The notes beneath the pieces are model-generated. The model saw only the letters and a program-made list of their open reading frames with translations. It made no database searches and was not told the origin of the DNA. Of a stretch of DNA of 64,000 nucleotides, positions 47,716 through 56,436 are shown in pieces. The DNA is taken from positions 310,001 to 374,000 of the forward strand of contig NZ_PNYA01000001.1 of NCBI RefSeq assembly GCF_002879885.1, read 5' to 3'. The first letter of the stretch is position 1, and every line of letters starts with the position of its first letter. Origin of the DNA: Trinickia dabaoshanensis (lineage in GTDB: Bacteria > Pseudomonadota > Gammaproteobacteria > Burkholderiales > Burkholderiaceae). Both the position numbers and the translations under genes were made by a program.

Positions 47716-48879
47716 TCAGCGCACGCCAAGTCGCCAAATGGTGACTTCATGCAGCGTTTGACCCGGCTTTAACTCGGTAGTGGGAAACGCCGGATGATTC
47801 GGCGAATCGGGAAAGTGCTCGGCCTCCAGCGCGAATGCATCGCCTTGCCGATAAGCGCGGCCCGACATGCCTACGACACTGCCGTTCAAACCGTTCGCCG
47901 TATAAAACTGCAAACCCGGCTGCGTCGTATAGACATCGAGCACACGGCCGGAGCCCGGATCGTACGCGCGCGCGGCAAAGGCAGGGGTATGCTGCCCCCC
48001 GTTGTCCAATACCCAGTTTTGATCGTAGCCGTGCGCCCAAAGCAACTGAGCGAATCCATCGCGAAGATGAGCCCCTATCGGCGTGAGCGCGCGTAGATCC
48101 ATCGGCGTTCCCTCGACATCGCTCACCTCGCCTGTCGGGATCGACTGCTGATCGGTAGGGGTGTAGTGTGACGCCGCGATCTCGATCAATTGCCGCTCCA
48201 CCGTGCCGCTCGCTTCGCCCGCGAGATTGAAGTAACTGTGATTCGTGAGATTGACGACCGTATCTTTATCGGTCGTCGCTCGATAGTCGATATGGATCGC
48301 GTTGTCGTCCGATAGCGAATAGGTCACGTCAACCGTCAACGTTCCCGGAAAACCGTTTTCGCCGTCGGGACTGATATAACGCAATTGCACACCGGCACTC
48401 GTCGCCTCGCTGAACGTGCGCACCGGCGTCCATACTTTGGAATCGAAGCTATGGGGACCCGAGTGCAGCGTATTCGGGCCGTCGTTCGTCGGCAGTCGGT
48501 ACAGTTCGCCGTCGAGCTTGAAGCGCCCGTTTGCGATGCGATTCGCGTAACGCCCGATCAACGCGCCGAAATGAATGTTGCCGTTATAGCGCTCGTAATC
48601 GGCCAGCGAGGCGAAACCCAACACGACGTCGCCCACTCGGCCTTGCCGATCGGGGGCATCGAGTTCGGCCACGATGCCGCCGTAGGTGATGACTTTCAGC
48701 GTGTCGCCGTGCCGATTGATGAGCGTGTATTCGCGCACGGGCTGTCTTGCCCCGGTGACGCCGTAGCTCGACTCCGAGATCGACACGGACGCAGCGTGTG
48801 CACAGGTGAGCGAGGCGAGCGCGGCCGCAAGCGCCCCGGCGATGCGACACAAGAAACACGATCCGCGAAACGTGTTCAT
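47716..48879 (-). CDS. exported aldose 1-epimerase (galactose mutarotase)
   Basis: 387 aa from the ATG at 48879, beginning with a signal peptide (CRIAGALAAALASLTCAHA). GalM fold with FGALIGRYANRIANGRF, the catalytic His in NLTNHSYFNLAG, HGYDQNWVLD, and the catalytic Glu region ALEAEHFPDSPNHPAFP. Interconverts alpha and beta anomers of hexoses, here in the periplasm, upstream of uptake. No transporter is adjacent. Confidence 0.92.
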   Translation of the reverse strand: MNTFRGSCFLCRIAGALAAALASLTCAHAASVSISESSYGVTGARQPVREYTLINRHGDTLKVITYGGIVAELDAPDRQGRVGDVVLGFASLADYERYNGNIHFGALIGRYANRIANGRFKLDGELYRLPTNDGPNTLHSGPHSFDSKVWTPVRTFSEATSAGVQLRYISPDGENGFPGTLTVDVTYSLSDDNAIHIDYRATTDKDTVVNLTNHSYFNLAGEASGTVERQLIEIAASHYTPTDQQSIPTGEVSDVEGTPMDLRALTPIGAHLRDGFAQLLWAHGYDQNWVLDNGGQHTPAFAARAYDPGSGRVLDVYTTQPGLQFYTANGLNGSVVGMSGRAYRQGDAFALEAEHFPDSPNHPAFPTTELKPGQTLHEVTIWRLGVR

Positions 48880-49048
48880 GATCCGATGCCCGGTTGCTCG
48901 TCCGGCCGCCGCGCATCTGCTGCGCCCGGCGACGAAACGATGGTTGAGGTCGACCGAACAGGCAGCACGGAGCATGCCCCCAGGCGGGAATGGGCTGGGC
49001 GCGCAAGCGGAAAACAGTCTGATAAATAGGCCCTGGTATTGGGTTTCC

Positions 49049-49073
49049 GGCTATGTAGCCATAATAATTATGG
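49049..49073. promoter_or_regulatory. two abutting palindromes before the HTH regulator gene
   Basis: GGCTA-TG-TAGCC (49049-49060) and CCATAAT-A-ATTATGG (49059-49073), both with perfect arms, sharing two bases. They lie 42-66 bp before the ATG at 49115 in an AT-rich patch between divergent genes. Probably the operator of the HTH protein, by position. Confidence 0.55.
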
Positions 49074-49114
49074 GTATGCTCACGTCCCCCTTGCGCTTAC
49101 GCACCACCGATGCC

Positions 49115-49549
49115 ATGTACCACTACACAGAGATAGGACTTCAAAACGTGTGGCTGGCCAACGGCTATCACGTGCGCAAGACGTCCTACGGAAAATCGGT
49201 ATCGTTCGAAGACGCCAAGGGCCTGCACCTGGCCATCGGACGAGCGCTCGCGCGCAAGAGCTATCTCACCGGAGCCGAATTCCGCTTTTTGCGAAAGGAA
49301 CTCGACCTCTCGCAGCACCGCGTCGCCGACTTGTTGGGCACGGCGGAGCAAACGGTCGCGTTGTGGGAGAAGCGCGGCAAGATCCCCAAAACCGCCGATC
49401 GAATGTTTCGCGCGATCTATCTCGAGACCGTCGACGGCAATGTGAAACTCAAGGACTTGATCGAACGCATCGCCGATCTCGATCGGAAGACTGACGAAAA
49501 AATGATCTTCGAAGATACCGCTCAAGGTTGGCTGCCCGCGGCAGCCTAA
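49115..49549 (+). CDS. MqsA-like HTH transcriptional regulator
   Basis: 144 aa from the ATG at 49115. N-terminal domain with YHYTEIGLQNVWLANGYHVR; C-terminal helix-turn-helix with GAEFRFLRKELDLSQHRVAD, then TAEQTVALWEKRGKIPKTADR, the type found in MqsA/HigA antitoxins. No zinc-binding Cys pairs and no toxin gene beside it, so it is more likely a stand-alone repressor. Divergent from the epimerase gene, which it may control. Confidence 0.8.
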   Translation: MYHYTEIGLQNVWLANGYHVRKTSYGKSVSFEDAKGLHLAIGRALARKSYLTGAEFRFLRKELDLSQHRVADLLGTAEQTVALWEKRGKIPKTADRMFRAIYLETVDGNVKLKDLIERIADLDRKTDEKMIFEDTAQGWLPAAA

Positions 49550-49830
49550 ATTGTCGTACGCTGTCGCGACCGATGCGCTACGCTCATTGCACGCGGCTAG
49601 ATCGACCCCGGCTCGCAATCGTTGCTAAATAGTGGGGAGCCTTATCGGCACATGCATCCGTGCAATGCGTATCGTGCGAGTTATCCCCACTTTCTGTTGG
49701 CAATGCTGTGGACAAGCTGCAGATTAACAGCGTAAGTTGTTGATTGCATTAAGAGACGAACCCGACGCACGCAATTGAGTGCACCGGTCTTTCCAGTTGT
49801 CGTTTCCTTTGTCGATCGGGAGTTACAACC

Positions 49831-50322
49831 ATGCTCAAAAAGCTTGTTTTGCTGCTCGCCGCATTCGTCTTAACGATGTCAGCCGCGTTCGCCGCTTCCA
49901 TCGACGTGAATAGTGCCGATCAAGCAACCCTCGAAACGCTAAAAGGTATCGGCCCGGTCAAATCGAAGGCGATCATCGATGAACGAACCAAGAACGGTCC
50001 GTTCAAGAATGCCGACGATTTGGCTCATCGCGTGAAAGGCTTGGGCGAGAAATCAGTCGCAAAGCTTGAAGGCCAAGGGCTTACGATCGGCGGCTCCTCC
50101 GCACCGCCCACCGCGGCGAGCGCGAAGGGCGAAAAAGCGTCGCCGGCGCCGGTGACCACTCAATCGTCGGGCAAAGCTCCGCAATCGGCGCCTCGGGCGG
50201 CCACGGCTCAAACACAGGCTCAAGCGCCGACGGCTTCCGGCGCGCAAGAATCCAAAACGAAAACGAAGAAGAAAGGCAAAGCAAAGCAAGTATCCGCAGC
50301 CTCGGCGGCATCCGGCGGCTGA
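49831..50322 (+). CDS. ComEA-like helix-hairpin-helix protein
   Basis: 163 aa. Signal peptide (LKKLVLLLAAFVLTMSAAFA). A single HhH domain about residues 22-85: IDVNSADQATLETLKGIGPV then GEKSVAKLEGQGLTIGG, as in ComEA DNA-uptake proteins. The C-terminal half is low-complexity Ala/Ser/Gln ending in a Lys cluster (KTKTKKKGKAK), which could help bind DNA. The 281 bp upstream contain no other gene. Confidence 0.88.
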   Translation: MLKKLVLLLAAFVLTMSAAFAASIDVNSADQATLETLKGIGPVKSKAIIDERTKNGPFKNADDLAHRVKGLGEKSVAKLEGQGLTIGGSSAPPTAASAKGEKASPAPVTTQSSGKAPQSAPRAATAQTQAQAPTASGAQESKTKTKKKGKAKQVSAASAASGG

Positions 50323-50403
50323 TGCGCGCCGCTGCCGGCCAAGGACGCGCCCTTCCCCCGGCGTCCCATAACGGGCCACGCCGCATTTCGCAGGAGCGTC
50401 ATC

Positions 50404-50853
50404 ATGGGTCTATTCGATGTAGTCGGTTCTCTGCTCGGCAACCAAAACGCCGACGGACAGCAACAAAACGCGCTCGCAGCGGTGACCGAGTTCATCAATC
50501 AGCAACCGGACGGATTACAAGGACTCATTCGGCAATTCGAATCGCAAGGCGCCGGCGAACTGATTCAGTCATGGATCGGCAAAGGCGCGAATCAACCGGT
50601 ATCGCCCGATACCCTTCAAAACGTAGTCGGGAGCGGCCCGCTCGGCGAATTGGCCGGTAAGCTCGGTGTTTCGCCGGAACAGGCATCGACTCTACTCGCG
50701 CAGGTATTGCCGCACGTGGTCGATCACGGCACGCCTAACGGGGAAGTGCCGCAAGGCGGGCAACTCAACGCCGCCGGCGTGCTCGCGTCGATCGGGCAAG
50801 CCGGCGGTCTGGGTTCGCTCGTCGAGGGATGGCTGGGAAAGCGGGAAAGCTAA
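50404..50853 (+). CDS. YidB/DUF937 family protein
   Basis: 149 aa soluble protein. Begins MGLFDVVGSLLGNQ and contains LQGLIRQFESQGAGELIQSW and an LGVSPEQASTLLAQVLPHVV helix pair, typical of YidB. Function unknown. GGAGCG before the ATG. 81 bp after the ComEA-like gene, same strand. Confidence 0.88.
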   Translation: MGLFDVVGSLLGNQNADGQQQNALAAVTEFINQQPDGLQGLIRQFESQGAGELIQSWIGKGANQPVSPDTLQNVVGSGPLGELAGKLGVSPEQASTLLAQVLPHVVDHGTPNGEVPQGGQLNAAGVLASIGQAGGLGSLVEGWLGKRES

Positions 50854-50953
50854 ACGGAAGTCAATCGGCCGTCGGCCATGAGGGGCAATAAGGGCCGATT
50901 AGGGGCAGGATTGGGCGCATCGCCTACGATAAACGCGCGATGCGCCGCGCTCC

Positions 50954-51658
50954 TTAATTCGGGGGCGTATCGTCAGCCGGTTGCACAATGCCGGATTGCC
51001 CGGGCTGTGCGTTTTCTTGCTCCGCCGTTTCGCTACTTTGCGGCATCGCCTCGGCCTCGCTTGCCTGTGCTTGACCCGCCTCGGCTTGGCCGGCGTTCGC
51101 TTTGGCCTGCGGCTTGCGTCGGCCTGCCCCGCCCTTTGCCTGGTTCCGCGCAAAAGCGGCGTCGCGCGCCGTCACCGTGCCCGCCGGCTCGCCAGCCAGA
51201 TCGACACGCGCCGCGCCATCGGTCAAGCAAGCCCAGTAACGGCTTCCTCGGCACCACGTGCTCACGGCCTCGCGAATTTCCGCTTCGCTCAATTGCAGAT
51301 CGGCCCCTTGCGCGATCAGGTCCGCGAGAATGCCGACCTTCAACGGCACTTTCGGGGCCGGATTCTTCGGAAAAGCAGCCGGGAAACGCTTTTGCAGTTT
51401 GCCGATCACGCGGACGACGGGGTCGACCGGCGGCGTCTTCTCGTTCGTGCGCGCATGAGCGCCGGCACGAGCCGGCCGTGCCGGACGTTCGGCCCGCGCA
51501 GCGCCCTTGCCGGCGGGCTTGCCGCCGGGCTTCGCCGGCTGCTTCTCAGCCTGTTTCGCAGCGGGCGCAGGCTTTTCGGCCGGGCGCTCCTGCTGCTTTT
51601 TCAACTTCGCTTCCTTCGTTAGCTGCGCCTTGAGCGCTGCCAGTTGCTCGAAACCCAT
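50954..51658 (-). CDS. proQ: ProQ/FinO domain RNA chaperone
   Basis: 234 aa from the ATG at 51658. Residues 1-70 are a Lys/Pro/Ala-rich linker, followed by the FinO domain about 80-180 (VIGKLQKRFPAAFPKNPAPK, LKVGILADLIAQG, STWCRGSRYWACL, and ARVDLAGEPAGTVTARDAAFA). The tail is Gln/Ala/Glu-rich and acidic. ProQ-type proteins bind structured 3' ends of mRNA and small RNA. The gene symbol is by domain; the target set is unknown. Confidence 0.85.
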   Translation of the reverse strand: MGFEQLAALKAQLTKEAKLKKQQERPAEKPAPAAKQAEKQPAKPGGKPAGKGAARAERPARPARAGAHARTNEKTPPVDPVVRVIGKLQKRFPAAFPKNPAPKVPLKVGILADLIAQGADLQLSEAEIREAVSTWCRGSRYWACLTDGAARVDLAGEPAGTVTARDAAFARNQAKGGAGRRKPQAKANAGQAEAGQAQASEAEAMPQSSETAEQENAQPGQSGIVQPADDTPPN

Positions 51659-51788
51659 GCTCTGTCCTGTCACCGCAAACCTGAATCGGACGACAATAGT
51701 ATCAGCGTCGGCGCCGAGTTGCCGCACGCGCCGACATTTGCCTATGAAGATTGTCGAGCAGATGGCGTATCCGAGGAGCCATCTCGCA

Positions 51789-53015
51789 TCACTTGGTCCG
51801 ATGGATATCGTGTGTAATGAATCCCATATCGTTCTCGGGCAGCGCCAGGCCGCCGTCCACCGCCAGCGTCGCGCGAATGTCGTCGAGCCCCGCCGACCAA
51901 TGTTCGCGCATCGTCGACACCCCGAACTGGTAGTCCTTGTAGTGATGTTCGTAGGCCTTGCGCCGGTAAATCAAGTGTTGGACGTTGTAGCGCTTGTTGC
52001 TCGACAATTCGGCCGCCTCGACGCACCAAGGATCGGACACGCGCTGCGCCCGCGGCACGCGTTCGAGCAAATGTCGCAGGACATTGCGATAGCGTTGCTC
52101 GCGCGCGAGCGTATCGGTCACGAAACGCGTACGGCTCGAATACTGCACGTCCTTGGTGCGCTCCGCCACATCGGCAATCGTGCGCGGCAACGGCCCGCAC
52201 GCGCTCCAAAGATCGACTTGGAAGACGAGCGTATCGCGGCGGGGCTGCCCCCGCAGCACCTCCATCAAGGGCGTGTTGGAGACGACGCCCCCGTCCCAGT
52301 AGTACTCGCCGTCGATTTCCACCGGTGCGAACGCAGGCGGCAAGGCGCCCGAGGCCATGAAATGCTCGGGTTTGAGCACCATGCGCGTGTTGTCGAAATA
52401 GACGAAGTTGCCTGTCCCTACATTGACCGCCCCCACCGAGACGCGCGTCTCGCCTTCGTTGATGCGCTCGAAATCGCATAGTTTGACGAGCGTATCGCGC
52501 AGCGCCGACGTGTCGTACCAACTGATCTTCTCCGGTTGATCGGACATTCCAGGCAGCGGAGGCGGAAAGCGCGGCACGAAAAAACCATGTTGGCCCTGTA
52601 GCATCGCACTGGCAGCCTGCGACGCGGTAAACAGCGTGCGGACTTGATCGAAACTGTCGAACAAGGCGAACTCGAATGCCGCCGGCAAGCCCGAAAAATA
52701 CGCCGGGCGGCATATCGTTTCCCAAAACTCGCGCAGGCGAGTGGCACGGCGCTCGGGTGGATTGCCGGCGATCAGCGCGGTATTGAGCGCACCGATCGAA
52801 ATACCCGCTATCCAATCGATCGGCATCCGCGCTTCGTGCAAGCCTTGGTAGACACCCGCCTGGTAAGCACCGAGCGCACCGCCGCCTTGCAGCACGAGTG
52901 CAATCGTTTCGTAGCCGAAAGGCCGCGGCGGCCGGACACCCGATTCTCGATGCAGGTCCGCCGCATCGACTGCCTGCCTTTGCGTGGGGGCGTGCGGCTT
53001 CATCGCATGCACCAT
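51789..53015 (-). CDS. patatin-like phospholipase (DUF3734)
   Basis: 408 aa. Patatin domain with the oxyanion loop [13 protein letters not shown], nucleophile Ser in GISIG, and the catalytic Asp in [11 protein letters not shown]-terminal DUF3734 region. Lipid acyl hydrolase; such genes commonly sit with 3-hydroxybutyrate dehydrogenase and may act in PHB or lipid turnover. Start is either the ATG at 53015 or 53003; both overlap the end of the dehydrogenase gene, indicating coupled translation. Confidence 0.92.
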   Translation of the reverse strand: MVHAMKPHAPTQRQAVDAADLHRESGVRPPRPFGYETIALVLQGGGALGAYQAGVYQGLHEARMPIDWIAGISIGALNTALIAGNPPERRATRLREFWETICRPAYFSGLPAAFEFALFDSFDQVRTLFTASQAASAMLQGQHGFFVPRFPPPLPGMSDQPEKISWYDTSALRDTLVKLCDFERINEGETRVSVGAVNVGTGNFVYFDNTRMVLKPEHFMASGALPPAFAPVEIDGEYYWDGGVVSNTPLMEVLRGQPRRDTLVFQVDLWSACGPLPRTIADVAERTKDVQYSSRTRFVTDTLAREQRYRNVLRHLLERVPRAQRVSDPWCVEAAELSSNKRYNVQHLIYRRKAYEHHYKDYQFGVSTMREHWSAGLDDIRATLAVDGGLALPENDMGFITHDIHRTK

Positions 53016-53794
53016 CCGTGGCTGACCACGAGCGACTGGCCGGTCAGGGCCGCGCTCGGAAACGACGCCAAAAACAAGACCGTTCGCGCGATGTCCTGCG
53101 CATCGGTGAACTCGCCGTCAACGGTGTCGCCGAGCATGACGCGCTCGATCACTTCTTGTTCGCTAATACCGAGCGCGGCCGCCTGTTCGGGAATTTGCTT
53201 GTCGACGAGCGGCGTCTTCACGAATCCAGGGCACACGACGTGCGAGCGCACGTTATGCGCGGCGCCTTCCTTGGCCAACACGCGCGCAAGGCCAATCAAG
53301 CCATGCTTGGCCGTTACGTAGGCCGATTTCAGCGCCGAACCTTCGTGCGAGTGCACCGAGCCCATATAGATCACCACGCCGCCGCGGTCTGCCTCGTACA
53401 TGTACTTGAGCGCCGCTTTGGTCGTGAGAAAAGCGCCGTCCAAGTGAATGGACTGCATCTTCTTCCAATCGGCGAATGTGTACCGATCGATCGGACCGAC
53501 GATTTGAATGCCTGCATTCGACACCAACACATCGATCGAACCGAACGCCTGTGCCGCTTGATCGATGCCTCGAGCAACGTCGGTTTCGCTCGTGACATCC
53601 ATCTTCACACCGACGGCCCTGCCCCCCGCCCGCCGAATCTGCTCGGCCACCGCCGCCGCGCCGTCCCGATCCAGATCGGCGATGGCGACCGCTGCGCCGG
53701 CATTGGCGAAGGTGAAGGCAACCGCCCTGCCGATACCGCTCGCGGCGCCTGTGATCACCGCAGTCTTGCCCGCCAAAGTATTCATCATCGACAT
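53000..53794 (-). CDS. bdhA: D-3-hydroxybutyrate dehydrogenase
   Basis: 264 aa short-chain dehydrogenase, oxidising 3-hydroxybutyrate to acetoacetate with NAD. Start at the ATG at 53794; ATGs at 53788 and 53785 are alternatives. Cofactor loop [13 protein letters not shown] at the end of beta-4, and the Ser-Tyr-Lys triad in [19 protein letters not shown]. Length and the [13 protein letters not shown] segment fit HbdH. Placed between acetoacetate decarboxylase and patatin. Confidence 0.93.
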   Translation of the reverse strand: MSMMNTLAGKTAVITGAASGIGRAVAFTFANAGAAVAIADLDRDGAAAVAEQIRRAGGRAVGVKMDVTSETDVARGIDQAAQAFGSIDVLVSNAGIQIVGPIDRYTFADWKKMQSIHLDGAFLTTKAALKYMYEADRGGVVIYMGSVHSHEGSALKSAYVTAKHGLIGLARVLAKEGAAHNVRSHVVCPGFVKTPLVDKQIPEQAAALGISEQEVIERVMLGDTVDGEFTDAQDIARTVLFLASFPSAALTGQSLVVSHGWCMR

Positions 53795-53826
53795 TCCGTG
53801 GTTTTGATTGTGGAAAGCATCTGTCG

Positions 53827-54567
53827 TTACTGGGCCATGTAATCGAAAACGACCTCGCCGAGCCCGAGCGTCAGGTCGGCAATCAAATGCCGCGCCTCGA
53901 CGATCTCGAGCACGGGCAAATCGGCGACGGGCGCGAGCGCGTGCGGCGACAGTTCGAGCGATGCCGGCCCGCTCCAGGCCCCTTTCATCGCGATGTCGCG
54001 CAGGTGGTAGCGGACGAGTTCGCATACGCGCGGCGAGCCGTCGACGTGGGGGATGATCTTCAACAGAAAATTCGGACCGGCGAGCCGCTCGGTTTGCTCC
54101 TCGATATCGAGTTCGCGATGTTTGTAACCCATCGTGCCGGTCGCCACCCGCACGTTGCCGTAATCGAGCGTGCCGAGCAGATGATCGGTGCTCACTTGCA
54201 GCGTCGGGGACGCCAGCTTCTTCGGAAACCCCCAAAGCTCGCGGCCACCGGCAATCGGTGGATGGTCGTCCAGGTACATCGCAAGCGTGTAGCTGCCTAC
54301 CTGCCCGTTCAAACGCACCGGAATGACTTGCCCGCTCTCGGTGTAATCGCCGAACCCCGTCGAATCGCGCATGCGGATGAATTCATAATGAACCAACGGC
54401 TCGACCAGCTCCATCGGATCGGGCACGAGCGCGCGCAGGCGCTCGGGGTCCGTGCGGTAGGTGACGATCATGAATTCTCGATCGACGAATCGGTACGGTC
54501 CGATCGGAAAAGCGGGACTCGTCAACGGCATCGAAAATGCTCGCGACCTCACTTCGTTTCTTTTCAT
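53827..54567 (-). CDS. adc: acetoacetate decarboxylase
   Basis: 246 aa. Converts acetoacetate to acetone and CO2 through a Schiff base. The catalytic Lys lies in [15 protein letters not shown], with the neighbouring Lys that lowers its pKa. Full family length. AGGA precedes the ATG at 54567. With bdhA it forms a path from 3-hydroxybutyrate to acetone. Confidence 0.94.
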   Translation of the reverse strand: MKRNEVRSRAFSMPLTSPAFPIGPYRFVDREFMIVTYRTDPERLRALVPDPMELVEPLVHYEFIRMRDSTGFGDYTESGQVIPVRLNGQVGSYTLAMYLDDHPPIAGGRELWGFPKKLASPTLQVSTDHLLGTLDYGNVRVATGTMGYKHRELDIEEQTERLAGPNFLLKIIPHVDGSPRVCELVRYHLRDIAMKGAWSGPASLELSPHALAPVADLPVLEIVEARHLIADLTLGLGEVVFDYMAQ

Positions 54568-54634
54568 TCGGAATCCTAATTAAGTAAGGAAGACCGGCGC
54601 CCCAACGCTTACACCGCGCCGGCATCGATATTCG

Positions 54635-55291
54635 TCAAACACCGTCCAGCGGACCGTGCGCAGGATCGCCGCGCAACACCGACATGCCGATCCTCGGCCC
54701 CCATTTGCGCGAATACGCAAGCTGCACGAGCAGCATCGCGGCCGGCTCCGCATAGCGGGCAAGCGAGAGCGGCCCCGCATCGATCGGTTGCGCGTCGATT
54801 TCTCGCACCAGGCGCGCGACGACTGTCCGTGCATTCTCGTCGTCGCCGCATACGAACACGTCGGTACGCTTATCGCCGATCAGCATGTTGGGCGAATGCA
54901 GCATTTGCGCAAACGGCGGTATCGCTTTGACCACGGTCGCCCACGGCGCGAGTTTCGCCACCTCCTCGCCGCCCGATGTCACCGTCCCGATCGCAAGCCC
55001 GCTCAAATCGGGCTTGAGTGCATTCGTGCAATCCCAGAGGATGCGCGGCGGCGCGTCGCCTACCTGGGACAGCGCTTCCGAAACCGCGCCCCAAGGCACC
55101 GCCAACACGACGACGTCGGCGAACGCCACGGCCTCGGACACCGTACCGGCCCGAGCGCGCAGACTCGCCGCCGTCGACGGTAGCCGGCCCGCGTCCAAAC
55201 AAAAGCTCAGCATCACGGAATGCCCTTTCGTGATCAGGCGCTTTGCGATCCCCAACCCAACGTTGCCCGCCCCGATGACTCCGATTCTCAT
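54635..55291 (-). CDS. NADPH-dependent F420 reductase-like oxidoreductase
   Basis: 218 aa from the ATG at 55291 with GAGGGG eight bases upstream (a GTG two codons earlier is possible). Rossmann fold IGVIGAGNVGLGIAKRLI and VVVLAVPWGAVSEAL, resembling the FNO/NPD family. F420 itself is not expected in this group, so it may be a redox enzyme with another partner. First gene of the ketone-body cluster, divergent from the LysR gene. Confidence 0.82.
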   Translation of the reverse strand: MRIGVIGAGNVGLGIAKRLITKGHSVMLSFCLDAGRLPSTAASLRARAGTVSEAVAFADVVVLAVPWGAVSEALSQVGDAPPRILWDCTNALKPDLSGLAIGTVTSGGEEVAKLAPWATVVKAIPPFAQMLHSPNMLIGDKRTDVFVCGDDENARTVVARLVREIDAQPIDAGPLSLARYAEPAAMLLVQLAYSRKWGPRIGMSVLRGDPAHGPLDGV

Positions 55292-55391
55292 AACCACCCC
55301 TCACTCGTTATCAAGCGCCGCGCACGCACGGCCGCTTCAATACCCCTCGATTCGATACTCGTCGCGCGGGTGCCGTCGCATCTCCATTCGA

Positions 55392-55432
55392 CTTGACCCA
55401 TTCTGGGTACTCAAGCGATGCAGGTCTATAAT
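55392..55432. promoter_or_regulatory. LysR-type operator and -10 in the divergent promoter
   Basis: Nested inverted repeats: CTTGA (55392-55396) with TCAAG (55411-55415), and ACCCA with TGGGT (55396-55408). A TATAAT at 55427-55432 faces the LysR gene (start 55469). Position and symmetry fit autoregulation and control of the divergent cluster. Confidence 0.5.
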
Positions 55433-55468
55433 CGCCAGTAGAAAAACAGTTATGAGCGTTGGTATCAA

Positions 55469-56434
55469 ATGAAAACCGAAGGCAATGGGTCGATCGATCT
55501 GCTCAAGGCGCTGCGCACGTTCGCGGCCACCGTCGAATCGACGAACTTCTCCACGGCGGGGCGCGAATTGGGCGTTACGCCCGGCGCCGTGAGCAAGCAA
55601 ATCGGCATGCTCGAGTCATTCCTCGGCCGCCGGCTCTTTCAGCGCACGACGCGCCGGCTCTCGGTAACCGACGAGGGCCGCCGGCTCTATGCGATGGTGC
55701 GCGAGCCCGCGCGGCAAATCGACGACGCGATCGCCGCGCTGAGCTCCGACGAGACGCAACTGGCGGGTACAGTCAAAGTATCGCTACCGATGGCGTTCAG
55801 CCGAGCGGCGATCCTGCCGCTGATGCAGGGATTCCAGGCGCGTTACCCGAATATTTCGCTTGATTTGCGCTTTGAAAACCGCGCGGTCGATTTGATCGCC
55901 GAAGGGTACGACTGCGCCATCGGGCAAATGCACGACGCCGATTCCGGCCTCGTCGCACGAACCCTCCTGCCGTTGACGCTGGTCTTGTGCGCAGCGCCCG
56001 CGTATCTCGATCGCGCGGGCGAGCCCGAATCGATCGAAGCGTTAGCCAACCATCGGCACATCGTGTTTCGATCGCCTCGCACGGGGCGCGTGGCCAGTTG
56101 GAAGTTGCGCGCACGCACCAAGGAATTCGTTTTCGAGCCGAACGCACAGCTTGCCGTGACCGATACCGAAGCGGCCACCGAGCTTGCCGTGTCCGGCTGC
56201 GGTATCGCATTGCTGGGCGCCCATCACGCCGCCGCGCTCGTGGCCGCCGGCAGATTGCGCGTGGTGTTGCCGCAATACACGGCGCAACGCAGCCCCATCT
56301 GCATCTATTACGCCGCCAGAAAACACCTGCCGCCGCGCGTGGCCGCATTCGTCGAATATGTAGTGGACGAAGTGCGCAAGGGCCCGCTGATCAAAGCCAG
56401 CAAAGCGCTATTGCAGCGGCGTGCGGCGCGCTGA
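55469..56434 (+). CDS. LysR-family transcriptional regulator
   Basis: 321 aa. N-terminal winged helix-turn-helix (NFSTAGRELGVTPGAVSKQI, then RRLFQRTTRRLSVTDEG) and a C-terminal effector-binding domain (VKVSLPMAFSRAAILPLMQG; YDCAIGQMHDADSG). Divergent from the F420-reductase-like/adc/bdhA/patatin cluster, its likely target. The effector is unknown. Ends 2 bp from the LacI gene stop, convergent. Confidence 0.94.
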   Translation: MKTEGNGSIDLLKALRTFAATVESTNFSTAGRELGVTPGAVSKQIGMLESFLGRRLFQRTTRRLSVTDEGRRLYAMVREPARQIDDAIAALSSDETQLAGTVKVSLPMAFSRAAILPLMQGFQARYPNISLDLRFENRAVDLIAEGYDCAIGQMHDADSGLVARTLLPLTLVLCAAPAYLDRAGEPESIEALANHRHIVFRSPRTGRVASWKLRARTKEFVFEPNAQLAVTDTEAATELAVSGCGIALLGAHHAAALVAAGRLRVVLPQYTAQRSPICIYYAARKHLPPRVAAFVEYVVDEVRKGPLIKASKALLQRRAAR

Positions 56435-56436
56435 AT

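Noticed and set aside
49115-49549. Toxin-antitoxin pair based on the MqsA-like HTH protein
   Set aside because: No toxin-sized ORF lies next to it on the same strand, and the zinc-binding Cys of MqsA are absent.
49681-49715. Two DnaA-box-like sequences (TTATCCCCA and TGTGGACAA) suggesting an origin
   Set aside because: Each has one mismatch, only two are present, and no dnaA, dnaN, rep or partition gene or AT-rich unwinding element is near.
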